A stretch of DNA of 64,000 bases from Selaginella moellendorffii (GCF_000143415.4 NW_003314359.1:525250-589249); one strand, 5' to 3'; shown: positions 43,946 to 53,995, counted from the first letter of the stretch. Numbers and translations: made by a program. The notes: a model not told the origin generated them from the sequence alone.

Positions 43946-44032
43946 TAAGTTCCGAAAGTTGTCTCGCTAGAATTTTCCTGTTCTTGCTTGACTTGTGTAA
44001 GTTCCGATAGTTGTCTCGCTAGACTTTTCCTG
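43946..44032. repeat. 35-bp tandem repeat, two copies
   Basis: 43946-43980 and 43998-44032 share TAAGTTCCGA-A/T-AGTTGTCTCGCTAGA-ending blocks with two or three mismatches. They lie between the two convergent RING genes. Confidence 0.85.
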
Positions 44033-44122
44033 CTTAAATGAAAGAGAGGCTTAGCTCAATAGTGAAGAAGATGCTCCGCTCTGGAAAAGAGGCTTATACC
44101 CGACCTTGACGTTGTACGTTGC

Positions 44123-45909
44123 TCACTCGTAGGTGACCTCGGGCTTGAGCTCGATCACCATACGACAGACGGGACACTTTGCGGGGCACTTTGGCTTGCG
44201 GAGGTTCCAGATTCCCGAGCAGCATTCGATGCACATCGTGTAGTGGCCGCATGGGACGAGAACTGCCCTCCTTAGCTCCGATGAAAACTGCCTCGTGCAA
44301 ACAATGCATTCCTGCGAAGGAACCACACGGAAAATGAGAGAGAAAAAAGACATCAAATGTTGGCAAGCGACTCACTTTTGGAGAGTTTTGTTGCTCTTGC
44401 TTGGCCCGCTTTTGTTTCTCCAGCAGCTCGTCCAGTGCCATTTTCGTCTCTTTCTCCACCGCCTCTTGGAGCTGAAAAAGAAAAGCAATCAAATCTCGGC
44501 AAGCTACGAAGTCAATTCACCTGCTTGAGCTCACTTTCGTGTTGTGTGATAAGCATTAACTCCTCACCCCGAAAGTCCGATTCAATTTTCTCCAGACACT
44601 TGCGCTGCTCTTCCTCATCCCTTTGTTGCTTGCCTTTCAGCTGCTCCATTTTCTCCGAGCTGCGGCAGATGGTGATCGCGAATCGAGAGAAAGAGAGAGA
44701 AAACAAAACTCACGTTTGTTTGGCTTGCTTCCGCAGCAATCGCTCCAGATGTTGTTTCTGCTTGAGAGCTTCGTTTCTTTGCCTAACCATCTTGGCTCTC
44801 CTCAAAACCATTTGATGCGCGGTTTGCTTTTCCTTGTGGTTCAGCTGCTCCTCAAAGAGCTGCATTTTTCGCTGGATGTCGAGCTACAAGACAACAACAA
44901 AGTAAGAAAACCAAAGAGAGAGTCTCTGTCACCTTAAGAGCCTCCGAATTATCAGCGGGCTGGTGTCTCTGTCGTAGCTCCGTCAGCTTGTCCTCCCGGA
45001 GCTTCAGCATGCTCGCTAGATTCGAATTCAGCAAAGTTGTCTTCCCCTGGGCGACCTCGAGCTTCCAGCTTTGAAGCTTTTGAGCCTTCACGTTGTCAGC
45101 AAGTTTTTCCTCATCCTGACACAGAAAACAAAAGGAGCTATAAAAGCAGAAACAAGAAGAAAGTGAAGCTCGCACCATGTTGAGATCCTTCATGTAGCTA
45201 GCAGCTTCATCCAAACTCATAGCGCACCAGTCTACCAGTTTTCTCTCCGGATCAATCCGCGCCATGTCTTCCGGCTGGAGCACCTTACACGGCTCCATCA
45301 AGCAGCGCAGCAGCGTCAAAGCGAGGGGGATCTTCTTGCAGACAACGAGAAATCCTTCGCAGACCCTCTCAACTAAAGCAAGAACACCAGTTACGAATCA
45401 AAAGAGAAAAGAAAACACTGGCACTTACTTTGATCGATCACACTCTCCTCGATCAAGCTCCGAGCCTGCTCCACGCTGGAGCAATCCACAAGCACCACCG
45501 GCGGCCAGACCACTTTCTTGTGATCCTCGAGCAAGACCCTGGAGCTCACCCGGGCCTCGGCGAGCTCCACTTTCTTCCCGCGATCTTGCGGCTTGGGATC
45601 GATCACCTCCACAAGGGCCTTGTGGTAGCCGCGATGCTGAGCCACGTACTTCTTCTTGAAGGCCTTGGCGTGAGCCATAAGACCCACCCAACCAGTGACC
45701 CTGGCGCGGCACACGCAGCAAATCTTGATCTCCATGTCCTTGAGGCTGGGCTTGGCATCTCCTACTTGATCCCTGGCCTCTGGAAGGAGCTTCTCATACG
45801 CGGCCCTTCCAGCCATCTCCTCGTCATCACTGTCCAGATCGTCGTCCTCCTCGGAAGCGCCTTCGTCTCCGGAGAGATCGTCCCTCTTCCGCTTGCTATC
45901 GTCCTCCAT
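44123..45909 (-). CDS. zf-XS-type, coiled-coil, RING-finger protein
   Basis: This minus-strand gene from ATG 45909 to TGA 44125-44123 has about six short introns. The N-terminus is acidic (SGDEGASEEDDDLDSDDEE). It is followed by a zinc-finger-XS-like region: CCVCRARVTGWVGLMAHA with AQHRGYHKAL. Next comes KKVVWPPVVLVDCSS, resembling the start of an XS domain, but the rest (FLVVCKKIPLALTLLRCLM, PERKLVDWCAMSLDEAASYM) is divergent. A long coiled coil (LDIQRKMQLFEEQLNHKEKQ and onward) leads to a C-terminal RING-HC: CIVC, CGHYTMCIEC and CPVC. The architecture parallels the convergent neighbour at 42053-43711, suggesting a related or paired function; E3 ligase activity is predicted from the RING only. 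Confidence 0.85.
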
Positions 45910-46062
45910 CTGCTGGCAAAGAATGCGAGCAAGCGATCAATAGGATGCGATCGATCGAGGCGAGGATCGGCGCCAGGGCGCGGAAGAACATACATACCTT
46001 TGGGCGCGCTTCCTCTTCCAGCTCAAAATCCAAGACTTTAGGTTTTTAGGGGGGTTTTGAAA
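45910..46062. promoter_or_regulatory. Putative bidirectional promoter, RING gene / SET gene
   Basis: 153 bp separate divergent start codons at 45909 (minus) and 46063 (plus). No TATA box is visible. A GATCGATCGAGGCGAGGATC region and a TTTAGGTTTTTAGG motif resembling a telo-box variant lie inside. Confidence 0.55.
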
Positions 46063-47776
46063 ATGAGAGGTGCGGTGGTTCTTTGCTGCTCCCAGGCGAT
46101 GGCGCCAGGCGCTAGGGCGAGAATGCCGGTCCACGGCGCCAGGCGCTGGAGCTCCGCGGCCTCGGCCGTCGCTGCCAGTGTGGATCTCCGGGGCTGGGTG
46201 AAGAATCAGGGGGGATTTGTGTGGAGCGGCCTCCATGTCGTTCACAGTGGATCTTCTCACGGTATGGGGCTTGTGGCGACTCAGGATTTGCCTCAGGGTT
46301 CCACGATAATCACTCTGCCGCGAAGAATTCCAATGCCGATGCCTGATCCCGAGAATGCTGCGGTTTTAGCGCCATCGGAGGGAGTGATTTGCGAGATTGC
46401 TAATCGAGTTCCAGGTAGTCGACTTGAAAGTTCTTTTTTTCCTTTCCTGTTTCGCTGGTACTGACCTCGTCTTGCCAGGAACTGATAGAGGAGCTTTGGG
46501 CAATGAGGCTGGGCCTCAAGCTTTTGTATGAAAGAGCTCAGAAAGGATCTTACTGGTGGCCATATATCAGCATGCTTCCACACTCTTTCACCCTTCCGAT
46601 TTTTTTCTCTGGAGTAGACATTGAGAGCATCGACTACGCACCTGTTACACATCAAGTGAGTCAACTTTGCTATCTGGATTTAAATCTCAATCGCATTTTT
46701 GCTTTTCTCTTTCAGGTGAAAAAGAGGTGCCGATTTCTCTTGCAGTTCTCCTCCGAGTTGGCCAAGCTAGAATCACTGCCGGAAGAAATTCATCCTTTTG
46801 CCGGTCAGTTTGTTGATTCGGGAGCGCTCGGCTGGGCAATGGCTGCTGTCTCGAGCCGGGCTTTCCGGATTCACGGTGTCACCAACAAGCTTTGCTCGGC
46901 AATGATGCTTCCTCTGATTGATATGTGCAATCATAGCTTCCAGCCGAATGCTCACATCGAGGAGGACCTGTCGAGGGATGCTCAGGATGTCAGCTTCTTG
47001 AAGGTTCGTTGTTCGTTGTTCTCTACCTTTCAAACACATCAATCACTTGACTCGTGTTTTTCTTTCAGGTGGTGACTAAACGTAACTTGGAGAAGGGATC
47101 AGCGATCACTCTAAACTATGGCCCGCTCAGCAATGATCTGCTTTTGCTAGACTACGGTTTTGTCATCCCTGACAATCCACACGATCGCATCGAGCTGAGG
47201 TACGATGGGAGCTTGATGGAGAACGCCAGGATGATAGCGGGCTTGAGTCGTACGGGCTCGCCACCATTTTCATCTCCGGCTTCTTGGCAAGTGGACCGGC
47301 TCAAACAACTTGGTCTCGCTGATAGTGGAGAATCACAAAAGGTTCACAGTTACTCTCTGCGAGAAAAAGAAGTAGCGAGAACTCATTGTTTTGATGTGTA
47401 GGTGACGCTTGGAGGTCCGGAGGAGGTTGATGGGCGGTTGCTAGCAGCGTTGAGAATCCTCCACGCTGAGAGCCAGGAGCCACTCGAGCGCAGAGAGCTC
47501 GTCTCGTTACAAGCTTGGGGGGTGGAGAGCATGGTGAGCAGTGACAACGAGGAGCGAGTGCTGCGAACGCTCTGTGGCCTGGGAGCAATCGTTTTCAACC
47601 AGTTCAAGACGACCATCGAGGAGGACGAGGCGAAGCTCTCGGACAAATCCCTGGCGGAGACGAGCAGGATCGCGGTACAGTTCAGGCTGACGAAGAAGAG
47701 ACTGGTGGTGCGCGTCCTGGAATCGCTTAAGAAGAGATTGATGGATCTCAGAGCCGTCCGAGCAGAGTTCCAATAG
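46063..47776 (+). CDS. SET-domain protein methyltransferase, Rubisco-LSMT-like
   Basis: Five to six exons from ATG 46063 encode a SET protein of the plant LSMT/SETD3 class. The N-terminus (RARMPVHGARRWSSAASAVA) looks like a plastid or mitochondrial transit peptide. The SET core shows GMGLVATQDLPQG, then EELWAMRLGLKLLYERAQ and WWPYISMLPHSF. It continues with MLPLIDMCNHSFQPNA (the N-H-S motif) and ITLNYGPLSNDLLLLDYGF. The C-terminal part (RLLAALRILHAESQEPL to RAVRAEFQ) matches the Rubis-subs-bind domain. The family methylates lysines of Rubisco large subunit, aldolases or other stromal proteins; the substrate here is unknown. The first junction fits best if exon 1 ends at GTTCCAG (about 46414) and exon 2 starts AGGAGCTTTGG after GATAG, restoring VPEELWAM. 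Confidence 0.9.
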
Positions 47777-47991
47777 GTAATTTATTTTTGTTCTGCTCAA
47801 ATGCTTTCGAAAGGCTTCTAAAAGGTCGTCTCCACGAATCTGAAATGCAAAACTCACATCAAATAACCTTGTAACGAAACACGCCAAGTCCTTTGGACAA
47901 CAACTGTCAGATAACTTCGGTTGGACTCCTTGGTCTCGCACGAGCGTTTCAACGCGCGTGAAAGTGCAGCGCATGTTGTTTTCTAGGTTCT

Positions 47992-48091
47992 CGTTGACTT
48001 GGTTTTCTTTGAACATCAGTCGGTCCAGTCCAACTGGTGAAGTCATGGTCCGAATCAAAAGAAGTTCCAAGGCCACATTCTATATTCCTGA
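47992..48091 (+). repeat. Copy 1 of dispersed direct repeat
   Basis: GGTTTTCTTTGAACATCAGTC through AAGTTCCAAGGCCACATTCT and ATATTCCTGA recurs at 54286-54404 with indels, in the same orientation. Confidence 0.85.
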
Positions 48092-48210
48092 GCGTTCATC
48101 TTTGATGATAGCTTGTGGAGTTTCCTGGTCTTTCATCGACGACTGCACTCTGGATGAATGGATTACTAGAACATGAAAGAATAAGTTGGTTTGAATAAGA
48201 AGTATCGGCC

Positions 48211-50367
48211 ATGTATCTCTCCAATTTGCTGCTGGGTTTGTTTCTACTCGTCTTTCTCCCAACATCTCGGTCGCAGTGCCCCACGAATCCATCCGGGATC
48301 GCCAACGACACACAGACTCTGCTCTCTCTCGGTGACAGGCTTGGCATCAAAGTGTGGAACGAGACCGCCAATCCAAGAGCATGGCGCGGTGTGGAGTGGA
48401 GCTCGGACAACCGAGTGGAGGGCCTCGCTATGTCCAGGTTAAATCTCTCGGGAGTTCTTCCTTCCATCTGGGCCAAGCTTCCATCGCTGGCTCGCTTGGA
48501 CCTCTCACAAAATAACATCTCCTCGCTGGAGGTGGCTGGTTGCAAGAACACGCAGCTCAAGCTCCTCAACTTGAGCTCCAATTCTCTGCGAGAGGTCCCG
48601 GCAAGCCTCTCCAGCCTCGAGAGCGTGGAAAGCTTGGACCTCAGTGGGAACTTCTTGGGAGTGGCTGGAGTTCCAAAGTTTAGCTTCACGCTGCAATCGC
48701 TCAACCTGTCCATCAACAACTTGACTGGGAGCGTTTCCATGGGAGGTAATCTGGGACTGGAGGCACTGGAGCTCTCGCACAACGAACTCAGCGGCTCCAT
48801 TCCAGAGATTTTCGGGGAGATGACGAACTTGACGCGCCTGGACATATCGTATAACAGGTTTAGTGGAGATCTACCTGATATCTGGAGCAAGAACTTGGAG
48901 CTCAGGTACTTGGATATCTCCAACAATTCGCTCCAGGGTGGTTTGCCACCGAGCTTGCGAAGGCTACACAAGCTCTCGGTTTTAAGCGCTGGAATCAACT
49001 TTTTCTCCGGGCCACTGGAGCTGGAAGATGGCGACTTTGCGAGCATCGAGACTTTGCACCTCTCGCAAAACTTGTTTAACGGGACAGTGCCAGCGAGGGT
49101 GGGAAGCTTGACGAACTTGAGGCTGCTGGTTCTCTTGAGGAATCATTTCAGTGGCTCTATACCTCCGGAGCTTGGAAACTGCTCGAACATCAGAGAGATA
49201 TGGCTCAACGGCAATGACTTGACTGGAACCATCCCAGGCGAGCTCTCGAAGCTCTCGCATCTCCAGCAGCTAGTTCTCAATGGCAACGACATCGGTGGGG
49301 AGCTCCCTTCCGGACTCTCCAACTGCACGGAGCTGGTCGTTCTCTGGCTGGAGCAGAACAAGTTTTCTGGAAATCTCCCGGACAGCTTCGGGAACTTGAG
49401 CCGCCTGCTCATTCTCTCGCTCTCCGGCAATGAGCTTGTCGGTCCCATCCCGGCCTCCTACGGCAAGATGAGCTCGCTGATCGGCCTCGACGTTGGATCG
49501 AACAACCTCTCTGGAAAAGTCCCGGCCATGCTGCAAAACGTCTCGACTTTGCAGTTCCTCTTCCTCTCGAACAACAGCTTCAGCGGCTCCATCCCGGACT
49601 GGCTTCCCCGGCTCAGGAACTTACGAGCCATGGACTTCTCGCTTAACAGGTTCTCGGGCGAGATATCGGCAAGCATCGGCCGACTGTTTGCCAACGTCCA
49701 GCTCTACAACATGAGCACCACCTACCCGCTGGTTCACGCGCAAAGCCTCGTCTATGCTGGCTTCGCCTTGCCAACAACCATAGACTTCTCCTCCAACCAG
49801 CTGAGTGGAAGCATTCCGGCGGCCATCGGCGACCTCTACAATCTCCAGGTGCTGGACCTGAGCCACAACCAGTTAACCGGCCCCATTCCCGAGTCCCTGG
49901 GAAACGCAAGGAATCTCTCCAGGTTGGCGCTCGCGAGCAATCTTCTGAATGGCTCCATACCATCGTCCATGGCGGACCTCTCGTTCCTCACCATCCTCGA
50001 CGTCTCCAACAACAGCCTGGTGGGACGGATACCTGACAGCCCGCAACTCTCGTCCATGGACGCGGCTCTCTTCGCTGGGAACCAGCTCTGTGGGTTGCCA
50101 CTGATCAACACCTGTTCGAGCACTGCTACGCCGCCGCATAGGCCTAGAAGAGACGGAGAAGGTGGTAGCGAACAGGACCAAGGAGGCGTGACAACACTTG
50201 TCAGCGTCGCCATCTTCGTGGCAGCCTTCTTCTACGCGTTCTTCTGGACTTTCCTGTGTACTTTGCGGCAACCCACAAAGCTGGTTCCCAGCTCTGTGGA
50301 TGCTGGCAATCGAATCTCTAGCTCGTCCACCATGTTGCTGCCGTCCTTTCTAGCTTCCAGTTCGTAA
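48211..50367 (+). CDS. LRR receptor-like protein without kinase
   Basis: This single-exon gene encodes 718 residues. A signal peptide (about 1-21) precedes the N-terminal cap, where the usual LRRNT Trp-rich segment is seen (ANPRAWRGVEWSSDNRVEGL). About 22 plant-type LRRs of 24 residues follow (for example LTRLDISYNRFSGDLPDIWS, NLQVLDLSHNQLTGPIPES). A short island-like insert (QLYNMSTTYPLVHAQSLVYA) lies before the last four repeats, as in receptor-like proteins. After the C-terminal cap (AGNQLCGLPLINTCSS) comes an acidic spacer, one transmembrane helix (VAIFVAAFFYAFFWTFLCTL) and a Ser-rich tail of about 37 residues with no kinase. Such proteins sense extracellular ligands with co-receptor kinases. 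The stop lies 36 bp from the stop of the convergent PPR gene. Confidence 0.93.
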   Translation: MYLSNLLLGLFLLVFLPTSRSQCPTNPSGIANDTQTLLSLGDRLGIKVWNETANPRAWRGVEWSSDNRVEGLAMSRLNLSGVLPSIWAKLPSLARLDLSQNNISSLEVAGCKNTQLKLLNLSSNSLREVPASLSSLESVESLDLSGNFLGVAGVPKFSFTLQSLNLSINNLTGSVSMGGNLGLEALELSHNELSGSIPEIFGEMTNLTRLDISYNRFSGDLPDIWSKNLELRYLDISNNSLQGGLPPSLRRLHKLSVLSAGINFFSGPLELEDGDFASIETLHLSQNLFNGTVPARVGSLTNLRLLVLLRNHFSGSIPPELGNCSNIREIWLNGNDLTGTIPGELSKLSHLQQLVLNGNDIGGELPSGLSNCTELVVLWLEQNKFSGNLPDSFGNLSRLLILSLSGNELVGPIPASYGKMSSLIGLDVGSNNLSGKVPAMLQNVSTLQFLFLSNNSFSGSIPDWLPRLRNLRAMDFSLNRFSGEISASIGRLFANVQLYNMSTTYPLVHAQSLVYAGFALPTTIDFSSNQLSGSIPAAIGDLYNLQVLDLSHNQLTGPIPESLGNARNLSRLALASNLLNGSIPSSMADLSFLTILDVSNNSLVGRIPDSPQLSSMDAALFAGNQLCGLPLINTCSSTATPPHRPRRDGEGGSEQDQGGVTTLVSVAIFVAAFFYAFFWTFLCTLRQPTKLVPSSVDAGNRISSSSTMLLPSFLASSS

Positions 50368-50403
50368 TCCATCACCATCGAGCGTGTGACCGCTTGATGA
50401 AGA

Positions 50404-52953
50404 TCAATCTGCTCGTAGATGAATCCTTAAACTCTTCCTATCCGCTTTCAAGGCCGCCTCCTGTATAGTCTTGAGCTTATCATGATCCTCCCACAGCCCC
50501 GCGCTCCGGTAGATGCTCGCCATCAGAACGTACGCAGCCGAGTCTTTCTCGTCGATCTTAGTCAGTGCCTCGAACGCAATCCTCCCCACTTCCACGTTCT
50601 TCCACTTACGGCAGGCCCCGAGGACGCTCCTCCAAACCACAGCGTCCGCTCTCAAAGGCATGTTCTCGAGGACTTTCACGGCCTCTTCTAGTCGGTTTGC
50701 ACGCCCGAAGAGATCCACCAAGCTGCTGTAGTGATGAATCCCACAAACAATGCCAGAGTCCGGGTCCATTGCGTGGAAAAACTCCCTGCCTCGTTCAACC
50801 AGGCCGCCGTGGCTGCAAGCAGTGATGACCGAGACAAACGTGATCGCGTTTGCTCGCACGCCATCTTCTCGCATCTCGCAAAAGGCTTCGAACACGCGCG
50901 ACGTGTCACCCTGTTGGCCGAATCCTGTGATCAGTGCATTCCAGGCGACGATATCTCGGACTGCCAGAGATCCAAACAAGTGCTCGGCCGCACTCATAAC
51001 TCCGCACTTCCCGTAGAAGTTTACCATGCACGTCCCCACAACTTGGTCGTCTTCCAGCCCACGCTTGTAAAGCTCAGCCTGGATTTTCCTTCCAGCTTCA
51101 CTGGACCCAACGTTCCCACAGGCCGTAAGTCCCGCTACAAGAGTCCGAGAGTTTGGAGCACAGTCCATGCTCTCCAAGAGTTCCAACCCGAGCTCGCTCT
51201 CACCGTTGTCCACATATCCCTGGATCAAGCTCGTCCAAACGACAACGTCCCGGCTAGGCATGCGTTTGAAAACTGCTCGAGCTTTCACCATATCTCCACA
51301 CTTGGCATACATGTCCACCAAGCTGCTCCCGACAAATCTGTGCTCACAGCATCCAAACTTCGTGGCGAGAGAATGAATCTCCATCCCCTTTTCTAAGCTC
51401 TGGATTCGCAGTAGCTTTCCATCTTCTCGCGGAACAGGTTGTTCGGACGCTGAAAGATGGACACAGGCCATGAGCGCAGCAATAAACGTTCTCTCGTCCG
51501 GATCGTTCTCCCGAACCATGCCGAAGAACAGCTCCAAGGCCAGCTTGCTGTCTCCACTTCCAACAGATCCCTGGATCATTGCGTTCCACGAAACCACGTC
51601 TCGGCCAGCCATGCCATCGAAGACCTTGCGAGCTTCCTCTAGCTTCCCACACTTGGCGTACATATCGATCAATGTGTTCCCCACGAACACGTCCTCACAG
51701 CACCTCTTGTTTGAAGCTTCACCCTGGATAGCCACCCCAGTTTCCAAGCTCTTTCTCTTCACGAGTTTCCCGTCGACATCCACCGCTTCTTCTCGCAATG
51801 CCGAGCTCGCACAGGCAGCAAGCGCAGCAACATACGTTCGAGAGTTTGGACAGCACCCGGATAGCTTCATATCTTCGAAGAACACGAGAGCCAGCTCGCT
51901 TTCCCCGTTGTCCACAAAGCCTTGCATCAGGCTCGTCCAGAGCACGACATCGCGACGAGGCATGCTCTCGAAAACCATCCGCGCGTCGGCCATGCTCCCA
52001 CACTTCGAGTACATGTCCACGAGGCTGCTCCCCACGAAAATATCTCCACAGCAATGGCTTTCCATAGCTCCAGCGTGAACAGCGAGCCCCTTCTCCAGGC
52101 TCCTCGTCTTCACCATCTTTCCATCTTCTTGAGTGGCCTCCTCTTTCACTGCTAGATTCGCACAGGCCTTGGCAGCAGCAACGAAAGTCCGAGAGTTTGG
52201 CGAGCAGTCCATCTTCCCAAAGAACTCGAGGGCGACCTCGCTTTCTCCATTCTCTACGTAGCCCAGTATCAAAGCATTCCAGGAGACCACGTCTCGCCGC
52301 GGCATCCCATCAAAGACCGATCGAGCATCGAGCATGCTGCCGCACTTGGAGTACATATCGATCAGCGAGCTCGAGAGGAAAACGTCTTCGCTGCAAGACG
52401 GTCCCATCTGCTTGGCTTGAGAATGGATGCCTCTGCCGGTCCCGAGACTTGCCTCCTTGACGAGCTTCCCATCGACCAAAACAGCGTCCTCCTTCGCCGC
52501 GAGGCTGCTACAAGCCTTCGACGCGGCCATGAAGCTCCTGGAGTTTGGCTTGCAGCCCGACCGCCTGGCTTGCATCCTCTCGAAGAGATCCAGAGCCACA
52601 TCGCTCTCGCCATTGGAGACGTAGCCCAGCATCAAAACGTTCCAGGACATCACGTTTGGGTGAAGAATGCTGTCGAACACGCGGCGGGAATCCTCCATGC
52701 TGCCGCATTTCGCGTACATGTCCACCAGCGCATTAACGACATGGATCCCCAGCTGCTTGCTCTCCGCCACCTGGGCGTGGATCGCCTTGCCCTTGCGCAA
52801 ATCCCTTATGCTGCCACATACCTTCAGCGCCGACACCAGCGCGGCCGCCTGCTGATCGGGCGCCCGCGGCGGCGCTGCCGAAGGAGCGAATGCTGGTGCG
52901 GCCCCTCGAACCGCTGCCGTCGCCAAGCCGCGGAACAAGCGAGCTCTTCCCAT
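50404..52953 (-). CDS. PPR protein of PLS class ending in E region
   Basis: This single-exon gene encodes 849 residues. The open frame extends upstream to a GTG, but the first ATG is at 52953 (MGRARLFRGLATAAVRGAAP), which gives a transit-peptide-like N-terminus rich in Ala and Arg. PLS repeats include FVGSSLVDMYSKCGSMADAR, MPRRDVVLWTSLMQGFVDNG and MAGRDVVSWNAMIQGSVGSG. The C-terminal E motif is present (YVLMASIYRSAGLWEDHDKL) and the protein ends KSLRIHLRAD, without E+ or DYW. It is therefore likely to bind organelle RNA and recruit an editing or processing partner. Between repeats the inserts of the type EDGKLLRIQSLEKGM recur and seem specific to this protein family. Confidence 0.93.
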   Translation of the reverse strand: MGRARLFRGLATAAVRGAAPAFAPSAAPPRAPDQQAAALVSALKVCGSIRDLRKGKAIHAQVAESKQLGIHVVNALVDMYAKCGSMEDSRRVFDSILHPNVMSWNVLMLGYVSNGESDVALDLFERMQARRSGCKPNSRSFMAASKACSSLAAKEDAVLVDGKLVKEASLGTGRGIHSQAKQMGPSCSEDVFLSSSLIDMYSKCGSMLDARSVFDGMPRRDVVSWNALILGYVENGESEVALEFFGKMDCSPNSRTFVAAAKACANLAVKEEATQEDGKMVKTRSLEKGLAVHAGAMESHCCGDIFVGSSLVDMYSKCGSMADARMVFESMPRRDVVLWTSLMQGFVDNGESELALVFFEDMKLSGCCPNSRTYVAALAACASSALREEAVDVDGKLVKRKSLETGVAIQGEASNKRCCEDVFVGNTLIDMYAKCGKLEEARKVFDGMAGRDVVSWNAMIQGSVGSGDSKLALELFFGMVRENDPDERTFIAALMACVHLSASEQPVPREDGKLLRIQSLEKGMEIHSLATKFGCCEHRFVGSSLVDMYAKCGDMVKARAVFKRMPSRDVVVWTSLIQGYVDNGESELGLELLESMDCAPNSRTLVAGLTACGNVGSSEAGRKIQAELYKRGLEDDQVVGTCMVNFYGKCGVMSAAEHLFGSLAVRDIVAWNALITGFGQQGDTSRVFEAFCEMREDGVRANAITFVSVITACSHGGLVERGREFFHAMDPDSGIVCGIHHYSSLVDLFGRANRLEEAVKVLENMPLRADAVVWRSVLGACRKWKNVEVGRIAFEALTKIDEKDSAAYVLMASIYRSAGLWEDHDKLKTIQEAALKADRKSLRIHLRAD

Positions 52954-53057
52954 CCATCGCAAGAACCCTAGATAATTGCTAGCAACATGGAAATTCAACG
53001 AAGGCCGTCGATTCAAGAATATCTGACGGTTGGAAATGAATCGGGGACCATTTACAT

Positions 53058-53540
53058 TCACCTCTTCTCCCTCGTGACGCTAATGTTCTTCATCACTTCA
53101 CACACCATGAAGGCAACCCCCACGCCCGTAAAAACCTTGAGGTACTCGGGCAAAATCCCCCTGTACAACCCAGCGTAGCCTCGGTTGAGAACAATGTGCC
53201 TCGCAATCCCAGGCTTGTAAGCCGGTGTCTATCTCCGATCGCCCTCGAGTTGAATCCTTCTCTTTACCGAATCGATCGGAAACACCGCTGAAAACAGGAA
53301 CGATGGCGATCAAACGTAATCGATCTTAAGACGCTTACCTGTTGAGGCAGCAATTCCTGCTACTCCACCGGAGATTGGACGACTCGGGCCTTAAAGTAAA
53401 CATGCTCCGAGGGCTCGAAACTAAGAAAAAATCCACCTTTAAGCGTTCCAGTAGTTGTAGAGAGTATCATACATGCAGAAGTTTATCACAATCGTTTGGG
53501 CCTACGGACTGGCAGGACTCAAGTCTATGGCGTTTTGCAG
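53058..53540 (-). pseudogene. Mitochondrial substrate carrier, 3' part, broken
   Basis: Minus-strand pieces spell the last repeat of a mitochondrial carrier. GGVAGIAAST (about 53370-53340) joins across a short GT..AG intron to AVFPIDSVKRRIQLEGD, the P-x-D-x-[VI]-[KR] signature. After an in-frame TAG, the same frame continues as YKPGIARHIVLNRGYAGLYR and GILPEYLKVFTGVGVAFMVC to TGA at 53060-53058. Further upstream, VINFCMYDTLYNYW (about 53505-53450) is another carrier segment, but stops separate it. The family moves metabolites or nucleotides across the inner membrane. The missing 5' half and the internal stop mark it as a pseudogene, although splicing could hide the TAG. Confidence 0.75.
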
Positions 53541-53559
53541 GGATAAAAAAACAATAAGC

Positions 53560-53690
53560 TCTTGAAGAACGTACCCCCTTTGGTACGTCCTTCGGGCATC
53601 TACCACGCACTTTCCACAATCCATCAACAAGAGAGCTTTCTTGGCCTTTACAAGGGGCTCTGGCTGACGCTTTGTAATCCTCTATATTCG
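53560..53690 (+). pseudogene. Mitochondrial-carrier fragment, plus-strand copy
   Basis: PSGIYHALSTIHQQESFLGL then YKGLWLTLC reads in the plus frame and resembles the repeat-2 helix and GLYKG loop of mitochondrial carriers. Related copies lie inverted at about 53751-53830 and 53925-53995. Confidence 0.6.
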
Positions 53691-53710
53691 AAACTCCACG
53701 CTTCCACTAT

Positions 53711-53780
53711 TGGCCTTTACAAAGCGTTGGCCAGAGCCCCTGTAAGCTAAGGGGCTCTGGCCGACGCTTTGTAAAGGCCA
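53711..53780. repeat. 30-bp inverted repeat, near-perfect hairpin
   Basis: Arms 53711-53740 and 53751-53780 are reverse complements with one mismatch and a 10-nt spacer (TGTAAGCTAA). The arm sequence is part of the duplicated carrier fragment. Confidence 0.95.
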
Positions 53781-53995
53781 AGAAAGCTCTTTTGTTGATG
53801 GATTGTGGAAGTTCCGTGTAGTGCTTTGAGGTTGTCTGCAAATCGGTCATTTCACCTGCGAGGTGAAGACCAAGGCGCAAAATAAGTCCCAAGAAACTCT
53901 CTGTCAAATCCATACTTCAGCTAAGAGCTTCTGTTGATGATTGTGGAAAGCGCATGATAGATGCCCGTGGGGGCACCCACCATCCCGTCCACGAC
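53751..53995 (-). pseudogene. Two further inverted carrier fragments
   Basis: The minus strand repeats the carrier piece twice: around 53815-53751 (AATCCATCAACAAAAGAGCT) and around 53992-53930, where PTGIYHALSTI is read. Both are only tens of codons long and flanked by unrelated sequence. Confidence 0.55.

Noticed and set aside
48096-49046. 316-codon minus-strand frame
   Set aside because: Antisense shadow of the LRR receptor-like gene; the repeats produce long open frames on both strands.
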